A stretch of DNA of 35,639 bases from an uncultured Clostridia bacterium (lineage in GTDB: Bacteria; Bacillota; Clostridia; Christensenellales; Aristaeellaceae): assembly GCA_946411525.1 (NCBI GenBank), contig CAMKEI010000021.1:1-35639 (forward strand), given 5' to 3'. The translations under genes and the position numbers were made by a program. The first letter of the stretch is position 1; each line of letters opens with the position of its first letter. The notes below the pieces were generated by a model, which saw only the letters and a program-made list of their open reading frames with translations, was not told where the DNA came from and did no database searches. Shown here in pieces: positions 22,606-31,700 of this stretch.

Positions 22606-25600
22606 TTGAACATGATGAAAGCAGGCCGCTTTATCGCGCTGACGCTTGCGCTCATACTGCTGTGCGGGGTTATGCTGACCGCACGCGCGGAAGTCGCTAC
22701 CATCGGCATTTATTTCTGCGGCGTCATCACCGCGGAAGACGGTTCACAGCAGACCGTCAAGCTGGACGGCAGGTTCCGCGTGACCCAGAACGGAGAGGAA
22801 ATCGGGATTATTACCGCAGGCAAAAACACCCTGACGCTCAGCAGTACGGAACGGATCCGGATCGAACCGATGCCTGAGAGTATCGCACCGGAATGGGACC
22901 TGAGCACAGTTGCGCGGGAGATCCATCCGGAAGCCGGCGGGACGACGATCGTTTCGATCGCGGTGGAACCGCTGAAGGCGGAAGCGGCCCTTCCGACTGC
23001 TACGCCTCTACCGGCACCTGCTGCAACAGCGAAACCGGAAGAACCGGATCTTCACGAAGTACCGGACAGTCCGGAAGAAGAGCCGGAGGACGAACCGAAA
23101 AACGGAGCGGAAGACAGTGAACCGGTCGTGCCGGCGGGCCCTGTTGTCACGCCGACCATGCCGCCTTACGACCTGTCTTCCATATCTCCGACGCCGGAAC
23201 CGGAATGGAAAACGCTGCCTTCCGGCAATGGAAGCATACGCGTTTTCGCATACAGCGACCATAACAACAACGGCCTGTCCGGGGACGGTGAAGGAGCGGT
23301 TCCCGGCGTGACCGTCTGCCTGTTTACGGAAGACGGGGATGCAGTTGCCGCGGTGACGACCAGCGTAGACGGATTCGCCCGGTTTGACAACCTGCCGGAA
23401 GGCCGGTACCGGATCAAGGCGATTCTTCCCAGGGGCTGGGCATTCAACAAGAAGGGCTCCGAAAGCGAATCCTACGCGAGCCTGTTTGAAGGTTCATACG
23501 AAGGAGAAGCGACGAGCGGCGTGTTCAGCGTCGGCGCCGGCGGCACGGCGACCCCCGGTATCTCCCTGACCCGGTGCCTGCATGTCAGCGGTACCTGCTG
23601 GTTTGAGAAAACAATCGACGGCCTGTATGACATGGTGGAACCAGGGCTGCCGGGCGTAAAAATCGAGCTGGACGGCGAGAAGAACGGCCTGCATTACGAA
23701 ACCGTTTCTGACGAGGAAGGCAACTGGTATATCGACCGCGTCGTTCCCGCCGCCTACAAGATGACCGTGTACGCACCGGACGGCATGATGTTTACCCGGG
23801 TCCCGACCCATAACGGGCGGAAGACAGTCATCGCGAGGGACGGCGTGACCGTCGCGTCCCGGAAGATCGACCTGAACGACAAGGAAAGCAAGGAAAAACA
23901 GTATATCGGATTTACCTGGTCCAGCCAGATCCGGGGCATCTGCTTCCTGGATGCGAATTACAACGGCGTCTACGACGAAGGCGAACAGCCCATGCCCGGC
24001 GTAAAGATTACCGCAATCAAGCAGGCAAAGGACGAGGAGACCGCTGTGACATATTCCGGCGCAGACGGAACCTATGTGCTGGCCGGGCTGCGGGCGAACA
24101 CCTATAAAATGCGGGCAGTTCTGCCGGATGACGGCAGCGATTTCAGCAAAACCGTCAGCGATCCGCTCGGTAACCATTTTGAGTCGAGGCCCGGCAGGAG
24201 GGAGAATTTCTGGAAGGACTTTAACCTCAGATCGTCCGAAAGCCGTGAGATGAACGTCGGTGTGATCTATCCTGCCACCGTAACAGGTACGGTCTACCTG
24301 GACGACGATTTCTCCGGAACCATGAGCGGCAAGGAAAAGATCGTTTCAGGCTTCCTGGTCAAGCTGTATGACGAGAAGGGCAACCTGACGGCCATGGACA
24401 AGACCAGCGTAAAGGGCAAGTTCGAACTGACAGAGGTCCCGCCGGGGAACTACTCGCTGGGCGTAACGGCTCTGAACGGTTATGCGTTTACCAGACTGAG
24501 CGAAGGAAATGTGATCCTGAACCGTACGAACGGGGAAGGTTATTCCGAGACGTTCCATCTGGACCTGAAGGAAAAGAAGACCGGGATGGACATCGGAATG
24601 ATCCGGCCCGGAACAATCAGGGGGTCCGTATTTGCGGACAGAAACGACAACGGTACCAGGGATACTGGTGAAAACGGGCTGCCGGGCGTTACAGTGCGAC
24701 TGATCGGTGAGGAAGGAGAAGCGTTCAGCGCCGAAATCGGATCGGACGGCGATTATCTTTTCGACGCGGTGATGCCCGGAACATACTATCTGGAATATGA
24801 CCTGCCCGAGAATGCGGTCTTTGCACGGGTGACCAACGGCGGAAACACGATTACCGGTGAAGAAACCGGCCGGAGCGACACTTTTGATATGAAATCCGGC
24901 ACCGAAAAGGAAGGCCCTGTATGCGGCGCCCTGACGCTCGGACGGATTGAAGGCTGCGCCTATCAGGACCACAACGGCGACGGCATCCGGTCGGAAGAGG
25001 AGGAATCCATTGCTGGCCTGACCATTACACTGACGCCTTCCCGCGCGGAACTGGAGGAGATTACCGCGGTGAGCGGGGAAGACGGAACATTCGCGGCAGG
25101 CGCGCTGCGGCCGGACGATTATACGCTGACCGTCAGCTGTCCGGATCAGTATGTGCTGAGCCGCACGGACGGGCTGGTTCTGCCGCTGACCGCGGGAAAG
25201 GATGTGCAAAGCACAACACTGTCCGTGGCGATGGGAGCCGTATGGAGCAACCAGGAGCTGGGAACGGTCATTCCGGCGGCCTTGAGCGGGCAGCTCTGGC
25301 TGGACGTAAATAATAACGGCCTGTTTGACGACGGTGAAAGCACTCCCGCGGGATACGAGATCACTGTGACGGACGACCGGAACGGCAATGTCTTTGATAC
25401 GCTCCGTACGGATGAGAACGGGTATTTCGCCACATCAGGCATGATTCCCGGAAGCTTTACCCTTTCCTTCCCGCTGGACGAGAAAACTGTCGCCCCCAAA
25501 GCCGGCGACAATCAATTCATGGAAGAGAACGGAAAGATGGTGCTTCCCGGCGTCATGCTTGCGGAAAGTGAACACAGGGACGGCCTGCTGCTCGGTATCG

Positions 25601-26373
25601 TCCGGTACACCACCATCGGCGGAAACGTCTGGATTGACCGCGGCGGCACAGTCGAGATGCTGTCCGGCGCGGAGATTACGCTGAAGGACGGGGAGGGGAA
25701 CGTTCTGCGGTCCCTGACAACCGCGGAGAACGGCGTGTACCGTTTTGACAGGCTGATGCCCGGTGACTATCAGCTGGAAGCCGTCATGCCTGAAGGCTGC
25801 GTGATCATCGAACCCGGTGACCGCCGCCTGAACGACGAGACGATTTCCGTGTTGACCGAAATGCTCAACCGGACCGGATCCTCCGATCTGATCGAGCTGA
25901 GGATGGGAGAAGACCAGACCCGGATGAACATCGGCTGTGTTCTCCCCGGCCGTATGGGTGATTTCTGCTGGCTTGACCTGGACGGAGACGGGCTGCAGGG
26001 CATGGACGAACCGGGCATCCCCGGCGTGAGAATCGAGCTGCTCCGTGACGGACAGGTCGTGGCGGAGACTGTCACGGACCAATACGGATTCTACAGGTTC
26101 AACGACCTGTATCCGGCCGTGTATACCCTGTACGTCACTCCGCCGGAAGAAGTAAAACCGACGGTCAGGAGAACAGACATTCCGCTAATCGCGTCCATAC
26201 TGGAAGAGACGGAAGAATACACATGCCACTCCGGCGACTTCCAGGTGGTGAGCGACAAGGCGAACTATAACGCGGACCTCGGATTTGTCTGCCGCCGCGA
26301 CGGCGTGATTCCGGCCGGCGTCGGAGACGGCGTGACGCAGAAGTGGACGCCCAGCAGTGATTCCGATGAATAA
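22606..26373 (+). CDS. Large secreted SdrD B-like multi-domain protein
   Basis: A 1255-residue exported protein. A signal peptide (cleavage near ARA, about residue 28) is followed by an unrecognised N-terminal domain (30-125) and an acidic Pro/Glu linker (127-205). Nine tandem modules of about 110 residues of the SdrD B/CNA-B type follow, starting near 210, 327, 443, 558, 671, 781, 893, 1003 and 1116. Canonical modules carry a calcium-loop pattern such as DANYNGVYDEGEQPMPGV, and end ...DGxYxFxxLxPGxYxL. Modules 2, 4 and 8 have degenerate loops. The C-terminus (QKWTPSSDSDE) has no LPXTG, helix or SLH domain, so anchoring is not evident. A TTG at 22606 lies 6 bp after GGAGG and is preferred; an ATG at 22612 is the alternative. 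It is followed by a terminator. It probably acts as an adhesin or cell-surface stalk. Confidence 0.85.
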   Translation: MNMMKAGRFIALTLALILLCGVMLTARAEVATIGIYFCGVITAEDGSQQTVKLDGRFRVTQNGEEIGIITAGKNTLTLSSTERIRIEPMPESIAPEWDLSTVAREIHPEAGGTTIVSIAVEPLKAEAALPTATPLPAPAATAKPEEPDLHEVPDSPEEEPEDEPKNGAEDSEPVVPAGPVVTPTMPPYDLSSISPTPEPEWKTLPSGNGSIRVFAYSDHNNNGLSGDGEGAVPGVTVCLFTEDGDAVAAVTTSVDGFARFDNLPEGRYRIKAILPRGWAFNKKGSESESYASLFEGSYEGEATSGVFSVGAGGTATPGISLTRCLHVSGTCWFEKTIDGLYDMVEPGLPGVKIELDGEKNGLHYETVSDEEGNWYIDRVVPAAYKMTVYAPDGMMFTRVPTHNGRKTVIARDGVTVASRKIDLNDKESKEKQYIGFTWSSQIRGICFLDANYNGVYDEGEQPMPGVKITAIKQAKDEETAVTYSGADGTYVLAGLRANTYKMRAVLPDDGSDFSKTVSDPLGNHFESRPGRRENFWKDFNLRSSESREMNVGVIYPATVTGTVYLDDDFSGTMSGKEKIVSGFLVKLYDEKGNLTAMDKTSVKGKFELTEVPPGNYSLGVTALNGYAFTRLSEGNVILNRTNGEGYSETFHLDLKEKKTGMDIGMIRPGTIRGSVFADRNDNGTRDTGENGLPGVTVRLIGEEGEAFSAEIGSDGDYLFDAVMPGTYYLEYDLPENAVFARVTNGGNTITGEETGRSDTFDMKSGTEKEGPVCGALTLGRIEGCAYQDHNGDGIRSEEEESIAGLTITLTPSRAELEEITAVSGEDGTFAAGALRPDDYTLTVSCPDQYVLSRTDGLVLPLTAGKDVQSTTLSVAMGAVWSNQELGTVIPAALSGQLWLDVNNNGLFDDGESTPAGYEITVTDDRNGNVFDTLRTDENGYFATSGMIPGSFTLSFPLDEKTVAPKAGDNQFMEENGKMVLPGVMLAESEHRDGLLLGIVRYTTIGGNVWIDRGGTVEMLSGAEITLKDGEGNVLRSLTTAENGVYRFDRLMPGDYQLEAVMPEGCVIIEPGDRRLNDETISVLTEMLNRTGSSDLIELRMGEDQTRMNIGCVLPGRMGDFCWLDLDGDGLQGMDEPGIPGVRIELLRDGQVVAETVTDQYGFYRFNDLYPAVYTLYVTPPEEVKPTVRRTDIPLIASILEETEEYTCHSGDFQVVSDKANYNADLGFVCRRDGVIPAGVGDGVTQKWTPSSDSDE

Positions 26374-26388
26374 AATGATCTGATCCGG

Positions 26389-26420
26389 CAGCCGCCCCGC
26401 AAAAGGGGCGGCTGTTTTCT
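26389..26420 (+). terminator. Rho-independent terminator of the SdrD-like gene
   Basis: CAGCCGCCCC and GGGGCGGCTG form a perfect 10-bp stem with loop GCAAAA, followed by TTTTCT. It begins 16 bp after the stop codon. Confidence 0.88.
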
Positions 26421-26436
26421 CCCTATAAGAAAAAAC

Positions 26437-26465
26437 TTGCAAATACATTACAAAAATATTACAAT
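26437..26465 (+). promoter_or_regulatory. Promoter of the L,D-transpeptidase gene
   Basis: TTGCAA (26437-26442) and TACAAT (26460-26465) are 17 bp apart, in an AT-rich stretch just after the terminator. The transcript would start about 55 nt before the ATG. Confidence 0.65.
26447..26463 (-). promoter_or_regulatory. WalR-like box overlapping the L,D-transpeptidase promoter
   Basis: The minus strand reads TGTAAT-ATTTT-TGTAAT, an exact fit to the WalR/YycF consensus TGTWAH-N5-TGTWAH. It covers the spacer and half of the -10, a placement more suited to repression than activation. Regulation is inferred; no WalR gene is in the window. Confidence 0.5.
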
Positions 26466-26526
26466 ACATCTGATATGCTGAAATAAAACATTCCGGCATA
26501 CAATGATCGCTGCCGAGGTGGTTCGG

Positions 26527-28320
26527 ATGAAACGAGTAATGATTTTTCTGCTGGTCCTGTGTCTGATTCTTTCCGTCTGCGCGTTTGCTGAGACGACGGA
26601 GTCCGGGGAAGCGGCCCCGGTACCGGCGGAAGCTGAGGCTTCCGACGATCAGACCGCCGACGGGGACGAAGGAGACGATTCCAATCCCGAACCGGTGGAT
26701 ATGATGGAGGATGTGGAACTTGACGAGGAAGAGCAGATCTTCCAGGGAAGAGTGCTCAGCTTCGGCGATGAAGGCGACGACGTGCTTGCGCTGCAGACTC
26801 GGCTGACGGAACTAAAGTATTATACAGGCAATCTGTCCGGCCGGTTCCGGGAAGGTACCAGGAAAGCCGTGGAGGAATTTCAGGCAGATTTTGATCTGGA
26901 TCAGACCGGCGTAGCCGACCTGCGGACCCTGTCGATTCTTTTCTCCCTCAGTCACAGGCCCCTTCGCTACGGATCCGGCGGAGACGATGTGAAGGACCTG
27001 CAACGGCAGCTGACCGAGCTGGGGTATTACAAGGGAAAGATTAACGGCAATTATCTGGAGACCACTAAGAAGGCCGTGGAAGAGCTTCAGAAAAAGAACA
27101 ATCTTGAGGTAAACGGTATTGCCGACGCGGACCTGCAGGATATGATCCTGGAAGGAAAAATCCTGAGCAAGAGTGACAAACCGGATGATACCAACACGCC
27201 TGCGCCGAATCTGTCAAACTATCTGGTGGATGAAAATGAGGATGGTGTCCGGGTGGCGGAGGAACCGGTTCAGTTTACGAAGAAACTGAAGAGCGGCTCT
27301 TCCGGCAAACTGGTCAAGCAGATGCAGGAGCGGCTGACTGAACTCGGATACTACGAAGGCCCCGTAAGCGGCAATTTCCAGAAATACACCACCCGCGCCG
27401 TGAAAAAATTCCAGACACAGAACGGTCTGGAATCCACCGGCGAGGTGGACGAGACGACCTGGAACCTGATCTTCAACGACTCGCATATTGTTCTGCCCAA
27501 CGCAACGCCGAAGCCGACGCCTGAACCCACACCGGTTCCGTTCCATATTGTCGTCGACGTGGCGAATCAGGTTACATCTGTCTACGGAAGGGACGAGAAC
27601 GGGGAATATACCGTGGTTGTCAGGCAGATGCTCTGTTCCACCGGCATGAAGGCCACGCCGAGCGACGTGGGCGACTGGGTGCTGAACGGACGTCACGCCA
27701 CCTGGTGTATCTTCCCGAAGTGGGGAAACAGCTACGCCCGGTACTGGACACGGATCAACGGGAGCATCGCGTTCCATTCTCCGATCTATACAGCGGTCAG
27801 CAATTCCGCCATGAAGATCAGCAGTTACAAAAAGCTCGGACAGCGGGCAAGCCACGGCTGTATCCGCCTGGCCGTATGGGACGCAAAATGGATTTATGAC
27901 AATATCGGCGCGGGCACGGTCGTTTCCATTGTTGAGGGCATGGATCCGGATCCCGAGCTCCGCGACGCGCTGAAACTGCCGCCGCTGGACACACAGTACT
28001 GCACCCCGATCTCCACGCCGGTTCCGACAGCGGAGCCGGAATACAGCATCGATAATCCGCCGAACCTGGGCAGGAGGACACTGTCTGAAAAGAGTACGGG
28101 AGCCGAAGTCTACTGGCTGCAGCGAACTCTGAAGGACTTGGGCTATTACGATACAAAGTGCACAGGCAAGATGCTGAAAAAAACGGTCAAGGCCGTCAAG
28201 GCGTTCCAGAAGGATCATGGCATGAACGCGTCCGGAAGCGTGAATCAGCAGATGATAGAATCGCTTGTACAGGCGGTTCATAAAGCCTTCGAAGTACCCG
28301 AGACTACACCGGCACCGTAA
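26527..28320 (+). CDS. L,D-transpeptidase (YkuD) with four peptidoglycan-binding domains
   Basis: Exported cell-wall enzyme of 597 residues that would form 3-3 cross-links or attach proteins to peptidoglycan. A signal peptide (cleavage after CAFA, about residue 21) and an acidic region (22-70) precede three PG_binding_1 domains at about 77-140, 147-210 and 253-317. These carry motifs such as LQTRLTELKYYTG and AVKKFQTQNGLESTG. The YkuD domain (338-470) has His417 in FHSPIY and the catalytic SHGCIRL with Cys445. A fourth PG-binding domain (519-582) follows a Pro/Thr linker. The ATG at 26527 is chosen for its signal peptide and GAGGTGG site. Having binding modules on both sides of YkuD is less common. 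It has its own promoter and ends at a bidirectional terminator. Confidence 0.92.
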   Translation: MKRVMIFLLVLCLILSVCAFAETTESGEAAPVPAEAEASDDQTADGDEGDDSNPEPVDMMEDVELDEEEQIFQGRVLSFGDEGDDVLALQTRLTELKYYTGNLSGRFREGTRKAVEEFQADFDLDQTGVADLRTLSILFSLSHRPLRYGSGGDDVKDLQRQLTELGYYKGKINGNYLETTKKAVEELQKKNNLEVNGIADADLQDMILEGKILSKSDKPDDTNTPAPNLSNYLVDENEDGVRVAEEPVQFTKKLKSGSSGKLVKQMQERLTELGYYEGPVSGNFQKYTTRAVKKFQTQNGLESTGEVDETTWNLIFNDSHIVLPNATPKPTPEPTPVPFHIVVDVANQVTSVYGRDENGEYTVVVRQMLCSTGMKATPSDVGDWVLNGRHATWCIFPKWGNSYARYWTRINGSIAFHSPIYTAVSNSAMKISSYKKLGQRASHGCIRLAVWDAKWIYDNIGAGTVVSIVEGMDPDPELRDALKLPPLDTQYCTPISTPVPTAEPEYSIDNPPNLGRRTLSEKSTGAEVYWLQRTLKDLGYYDTKCTGKMLKKTVKAVKAFQKDHGMNASGSVNQQMIESLVQAVHKAFEVPETTPAP

Positions 28321-28331
28321 ATAAAAGAAAC

Positions 28332-28368
28332 AATCACCCGGAATCCTGAGATTCCGGGTGATTCTTTA
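28332..28368. terminator. Bidirectional terminator between convergent genes
   Basis: AATCACCCGGAATC and GATTCCGGGTGATT form a perfect 14-bp stem with loop CTGA (28332-28363). CTTTAT follows on the plus strand and GTTTCTTTTAT on the minus strand, so it serves both the L,D-transpeptidase and the Sel1 gene. Confidence 0.85.
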
Positions 28369-28384
28369 TAAACTGTGAAACAGG

Positions 28385-29383
28385 TTATTTGCTGTAGGCG
28401 TTCCACAGAAGGAGCGCGTTAGAATGACCGGCCAGCGCAGCTTTTTCATACCAGCGGAGCGCTTCGTTCATGCTGATCTCAACGCCCTGCCCGCACTGAT
28501 ATGCGTATCCGAGCGCATACATGCTGCGGGCGTTTCCCAGTTCCGCGGCTTTCAGGTACCACTGAAAGCCTTTTTCCGTATCCTGCGGAACCAGAGAGCC
28601 GGTCATATACAGGTATCCGACATAATCGCAGGCAGATGCGCTTCCCAGGGAGGCCGCTTTCTCGTAATATTCCAGCGCTTTCACGGGATCCTCTTCCACG
28701 CCTTTTCCGCGGAGATGAAGATAGGCGATACTCATCCAGGCGTCCACGTATCCGCGGTCCGCGGCCATGTGGTAGTAATCCATAGCCATGGCGTCATTCT
28801 GTTCCACACCGGTGCCGTCCTCGTAGCAGGAACCGATATACCAGCACGCATCCGCGCTTCCGAGATCGGCCGCCTTCTGATAACAGTCCAGCGCTTTCGC
28901 ATAATCCCGGTCAAAAACAATTCCGTCATAATACAGATTTCCAAGATGAATCCAGGCGGGCGCGTATCCGGCCTCACCGGAAGCACGAATACAGGATACG
29001 GCCTTGTCGGGGCTCTTTTCCACACAGACACCCAGTTCATAATACCGGCCCAGGCGGAGAAGAGCGGCGGGGTCTCCGGAGGAGGCCAGGCTGCGAACCG
29101 CGGGAAAGGCGGTCAGCAGCCGTGAATCCTCGGCCTGAAGAGCCAGGGAAGCCGCTTTTTCCTTTCCGCATTTCATGCAGACATCAGAGAGGTTCCGGGT
29201 TCCGCAGTCCATGCATATCCATACGCCGCTTGTTTCGAAACAGGCGGGGCAGGCAGTGCCGGAAAATTCGCGGCCGCAGTTCAGACAGACAGATGAATCG
29301 GACGCACTGTCCGCCAGCGCGGCAGAACCGGACAGAAGCAGGAAGAGAACCAGAACCAGGAAACGTTTAAAAAGATTATTCAT
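28385..29383 (-). CDS. Exported zinc-ribbon and Sel1-repeat protein
   Basis: A 332-residue protein with a signal peptide (NNLFKRFLVLVLFLLLSGSA, cleavage near ALA, about residue 24). It is followed by a double zinc ribbon made of four CxxC pairs (Cys33/36, 45/48, 57/60, 69/72). Six or so Sel1-like repeats (about 103-325) of the pattern AxxxLGxxYxxGxGVxxDxxKAxxYYxKAAxxG form a helical solenoid for protein contacts. Zinc ribbons are usually cytosolic, so their place after an export signal is odd; the hydrophobic segment could instead be an anchor. No Shine-Dalgarno is visible before the ATG. Partner and function are unknown. It is read in the same direction as trpS, 128 bp downstream of it, and ends at a terminator. 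Confidence 0.8.
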   Translation of the reverse strand: MNNLFKRFLVLVLFLLLSGSAALADSASDSSVCLNCGREFSGTACPACFETSGVWICMDCGTRNLSDVCMKCGKEKAASLALQAEDSRLLTAFPAVRSLASSGDPAALLRLGRYYELGVCVEKSPDKAVSCIRASGEAGYAPAWIHLGNLYYDGIVFDRDYAKALDCYQKAADLGSADACWYIGSCYEDGTGVEQNDAMAMDYYHMAADRGYVDAWMSIAYLHLRGKGVEEDPVKALEYYEKAASLGSASACDYVGYLYMTGSLVPQDTEKGFQWYLKAAELGNARSMYALGYAYQCGQGVEISMNEALRWYEKAALAGHSNALLLWNAYSK

Positions 29384-29511
29384 AATTCTGTTATTGCCGT
29401 TGCCGGAGCACTTTCCGGTTTGCCGGCGGCAGCACCGCAGCTGTTACCCGGACCCGGAGACCGGACAGCTGCTCAACAATCCGCTGTGACTGTTGAAGGA
29501 AACAAAACAAA

Positions 29512-30519
29512 TCAGGCCCGGGGAGCAAAACCGATTTTTTTCTGGACTTTACGCATGGTTCTTGATGCCAGGGAGGAAGCCTTCTGCGCATTGTCGCTGA
29601 GCACCTTCATCAGATAATCCTTGTCGGCGATCAGGCGCTTAAACTCGGCCTGCAGCGGCTCCAGAGCGGCGATCGCGCAATCGGCGGCGCGGTTTTTCAG
29701 CGCGCCGTAGCCCTGGCCGCTCAGATCGGCGCAGATGCTTTCGATACTTTCGCCGCTCAGTGCGGAGATAATGGACAGCAGATTACTGACACCGGGCTTG
29801 CTGTCCGGGTCGAAGCGGATTTCCGTTTCGGAGTCCGTTACCGCACGCCTGATTTTCCGGCGGATGGTGTCAGGATCATCCAGGAGGAAAACAGAACCTT
29901 CTCCCAGATCGCTTTTGCTCATCTTTTTATCCGGTTCCTGCAGGCTCATAATACGGGCGCCGGTTTTGCTGATCAGAGGTTCAGGTATGGTGAAGACATC
30001 GCCGTATATCGCGTTGAAACGCTGGGCGATATCCCGGCAGAGCTCCAGATGCTGTTTCTGGTCCGCGCCGATAGGCACATAAGCCGTCTGATAGAGCAGG
30101 ATATCCGCGGCCATGAGCACAGGATAGGTGAACAGGCCGGCGTTGATGTTCTCGGCGTGTTTCGCGGACTTGTCCTTGAACTGGGTCATCCGGTTCAGCT
30201 CGCCCATATATGTAAAGCAGTTCAGGATCCAGCCCAGTTCCGCATGGGCGCTGACATGGCTCTGGCAGTAAAGAATGGACTTTTCGGGATCGAGGCCGCT
30301 GGCAATATACAGCGCGATCAGCTCCAGGCAGCGGCGGCGAAGATCCGCCGGATTCTGGCGCACGGTGATGGCGTGCTCGTCCACCACGCAGTAGATGCAG
30401 TCGTAGTCATCCTGAAGCTGGGAAAAGCGGCTCAGAGCGCCGATAAAGTTGCCCAGGGTCAGCATGCCGCTGGGCTGGATGCCGGAGAAAATGACCGGTT
30501 TTCTTTCAATGTTTTCCAT
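29512..30519 (-). CDS. trpS: Tryptophan-tRNA ligase
   Basis: Charges tRNA(Trp); class I aminoacyl-tRNA synthetase of 335 residues, a normal length. The N-terminus has SGIQPSGMLTLGNFIGAL, where the HIGH motif is replaced by GNFIG as in other TrpRS. Further on are DEHAIT, the tryptophan-pocket region PVLMAADILLYQ, GADQKQHLELCRDIA, and the KMSKS loop in PDKKMSKSD. GAGGTG precedes the ATG. It starts only 21 bp after potD in the same direction, so it lies at the end of the pot operon. No T-box leader is present in that gap. Confidence 0.96.
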   Translation of the reverse strand: MENIERKPVIFSGIQPSGMLTLGNFIGALSRFSQLQDDYDCIYCVVDEHAITVRQNPADLRRRCLELIALYIASGLDPEKSILYCQSHVSAHAELGWILNCFTYMGELNRMTQFKDKSAKHAENINAGLFTYPVLMAADILLYQTAYVPIGADQKQHLELCRDIAQRFNAIYGDVFTIPEPLISKTGARIMSLQEPDKKMSKSDLGEGSVFLLDDPDTIRRKIRRAVTDSETEIRFDPDSKPGVSNLLSIISALSGESIESICADLSGQGYGALKNRAADCAIAALEPLQAEFKRLIADKDYLMKVLSDNAQKASSLASRTMRKVQKKIGFAPRA

Positions 30520-30540
30520 AAATATACACCTCTGAAGGGA

Positions 30541-31698
30541 TTATTTCTGAAGCTTGACTTTCATCAGCATTTCCGGGGTTTCGGTGCGGAGAAGGTCATT
30601 GTCGGTGTAGATTTCGTCTTTTTCATAGCCGGTGCGGGGAATGTACCATTCGATACCCTCAAATTCGCCGCCTTCAGCGGTTACGTCCGCCGCCACTTTG
30701 GCGTTGGGGGTGCTGTAGCAGGTCTCAACGGTAATCATCATAGCGTTTTCGTAATCCAGGACGTAGTTGATGAACTTGTTGGCCATCTCGGGATTCCCCG
30801 CATTGGAGGGAATGAACATGTTGTCATAAGCGATATTGGTGCCCTCGGCCGGAGCGCAGATCGTCAGTTTTTCGTTTTCCGTGGAAGCGTAAACGGCGTC
30901 TCCGCTGTACATCATGGCCATCCACTTTTCACCGTGGGCCATGCCGTCAATCATTTCATCACCGACAAAGTCGGGATGGATCGTCTGATTCATTTTCACC
31001 AGCCAGTCAAAGGCTGCCTGAAGCTCATCACTGCTTTCGGTGTTCATGGAATACCCCAGGTTTTTCAGGGCCATCATAAAGATATCCCGGGGAGAATCAT
31101 AGATAAACACGTGACCGTCCAGCTCGGGATCCAGCAGGATTGCCCAGCCCTTTTCCTCCACCTTGGCGGGGTCGATTTTGGTGGTGTCGTAGCAGAGGAC
31201 GACGTTCTGCCACAGGTAAGGCGCGCTGTATTCATTCTGGGGGTCAAAATAAAGGTTCTTCACCTGATCGGAGAGCTGGTCCAGGTTGGTAACAACGTTC
31301 TTGTCCAGCTTCTGGACTTTCTTTTCCCTGATCAGGCGGTCGATCATATAATCGCTTGTGACCACCACGTCATAGGAAACGCCGGTCTGCAGCTTGGTAT
31401 ACATGGCTTCGGGCGTATCGTTGAACGCGTAGTTGATCTTTACGCCGTATTCCTTTTCGAAATTGCGAAGCACCTGTTCATCAATGTACTCACCGTAATT
31501 CATGACGTTCAGGACTTTGTTGTCCGCTTTTTCAGCGGCGGGCTGTGCGGCTTCGGTTTCGGCAGCAGGCTGTTCAGCCTCGGTTTCGGCGGCGGGCTGC
31601 TCTGTCGCGGCCGGGGCAGCGGGCTCTTTTGACTGGCAGGCAGTCAGGAGCAGCAGGCAGGCGCACAGGATCAACAGTACGGAAATCAGTTTTTTCAT
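30541..31698 (-). CDS. potD: Spermidine/putrescine ABC transporter substrate-binding lipoprotein
   Basis: Extracellular binding protein for polyamines, 385 residues. A lipobox LTAC (Cys at about 21) anchors it to the membrane. A low-complexity linker follows with repeats of AAETEAEQPAAE type (about 28-57). The SBP domain then begins VLNVMNYGEYIDEQVLRNFE, typical of PotD, with DVVVTSDYMIDRL, YLWQNVVLCYDT and FIPSNAGNPEMANKFINYVL. GGAGGAAC precedes the ATG. potC ends 2 bp upstream. Polyamine specificity is by family; PotF-type putrescine binding is possible. Confidence 0.92.
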   Translation of the reverse strand: MKKLISVLLILCACLLLLTACQSKEPAAPAATEQPAAETEAEQPAAETEAAQPAAEKADNKVLNVMNYGEYIDEQVLRNFEKEYGVKINYAFNDTPEAMYTKLQTGVSYDVVVTSDYMIDRLIREKKVQKLDKNVVTNLDQLSDQVKNLYFDPQNEYSAPYLWQNVVLCYDTTKIDPAKVEEKGWAILLDPELDGHVFIYDSPRDIFMMALKNLGYSMNTESSDELQAAFDWLVKMNQTIHPDFVGDEMIDGMAHGEKWMAMMYSGDAVYASTENEKLTICAPAEGTNIAYDNMFIPSNAGNPEMANKFINYVLDYENAMMITVETCYSTPNAKVAADVTAEGGEFEGIEWYIPRTGYEKDEIYTDNDLLRTETPEMLMKVKLQK

Positions 31699-31700
31699 GG

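Noticed and set aside
30520-30540. T-box or other tryptophan-responsive leader before trpS
   Set aside because: The gap to potD is only 21 bp and holds just a ribosome site.
30049-31632. 527-codon open frame antisense to potD and trpS
   Set aside because: It is antisense to two well-recognised genes and shows no motif or ribosome site.
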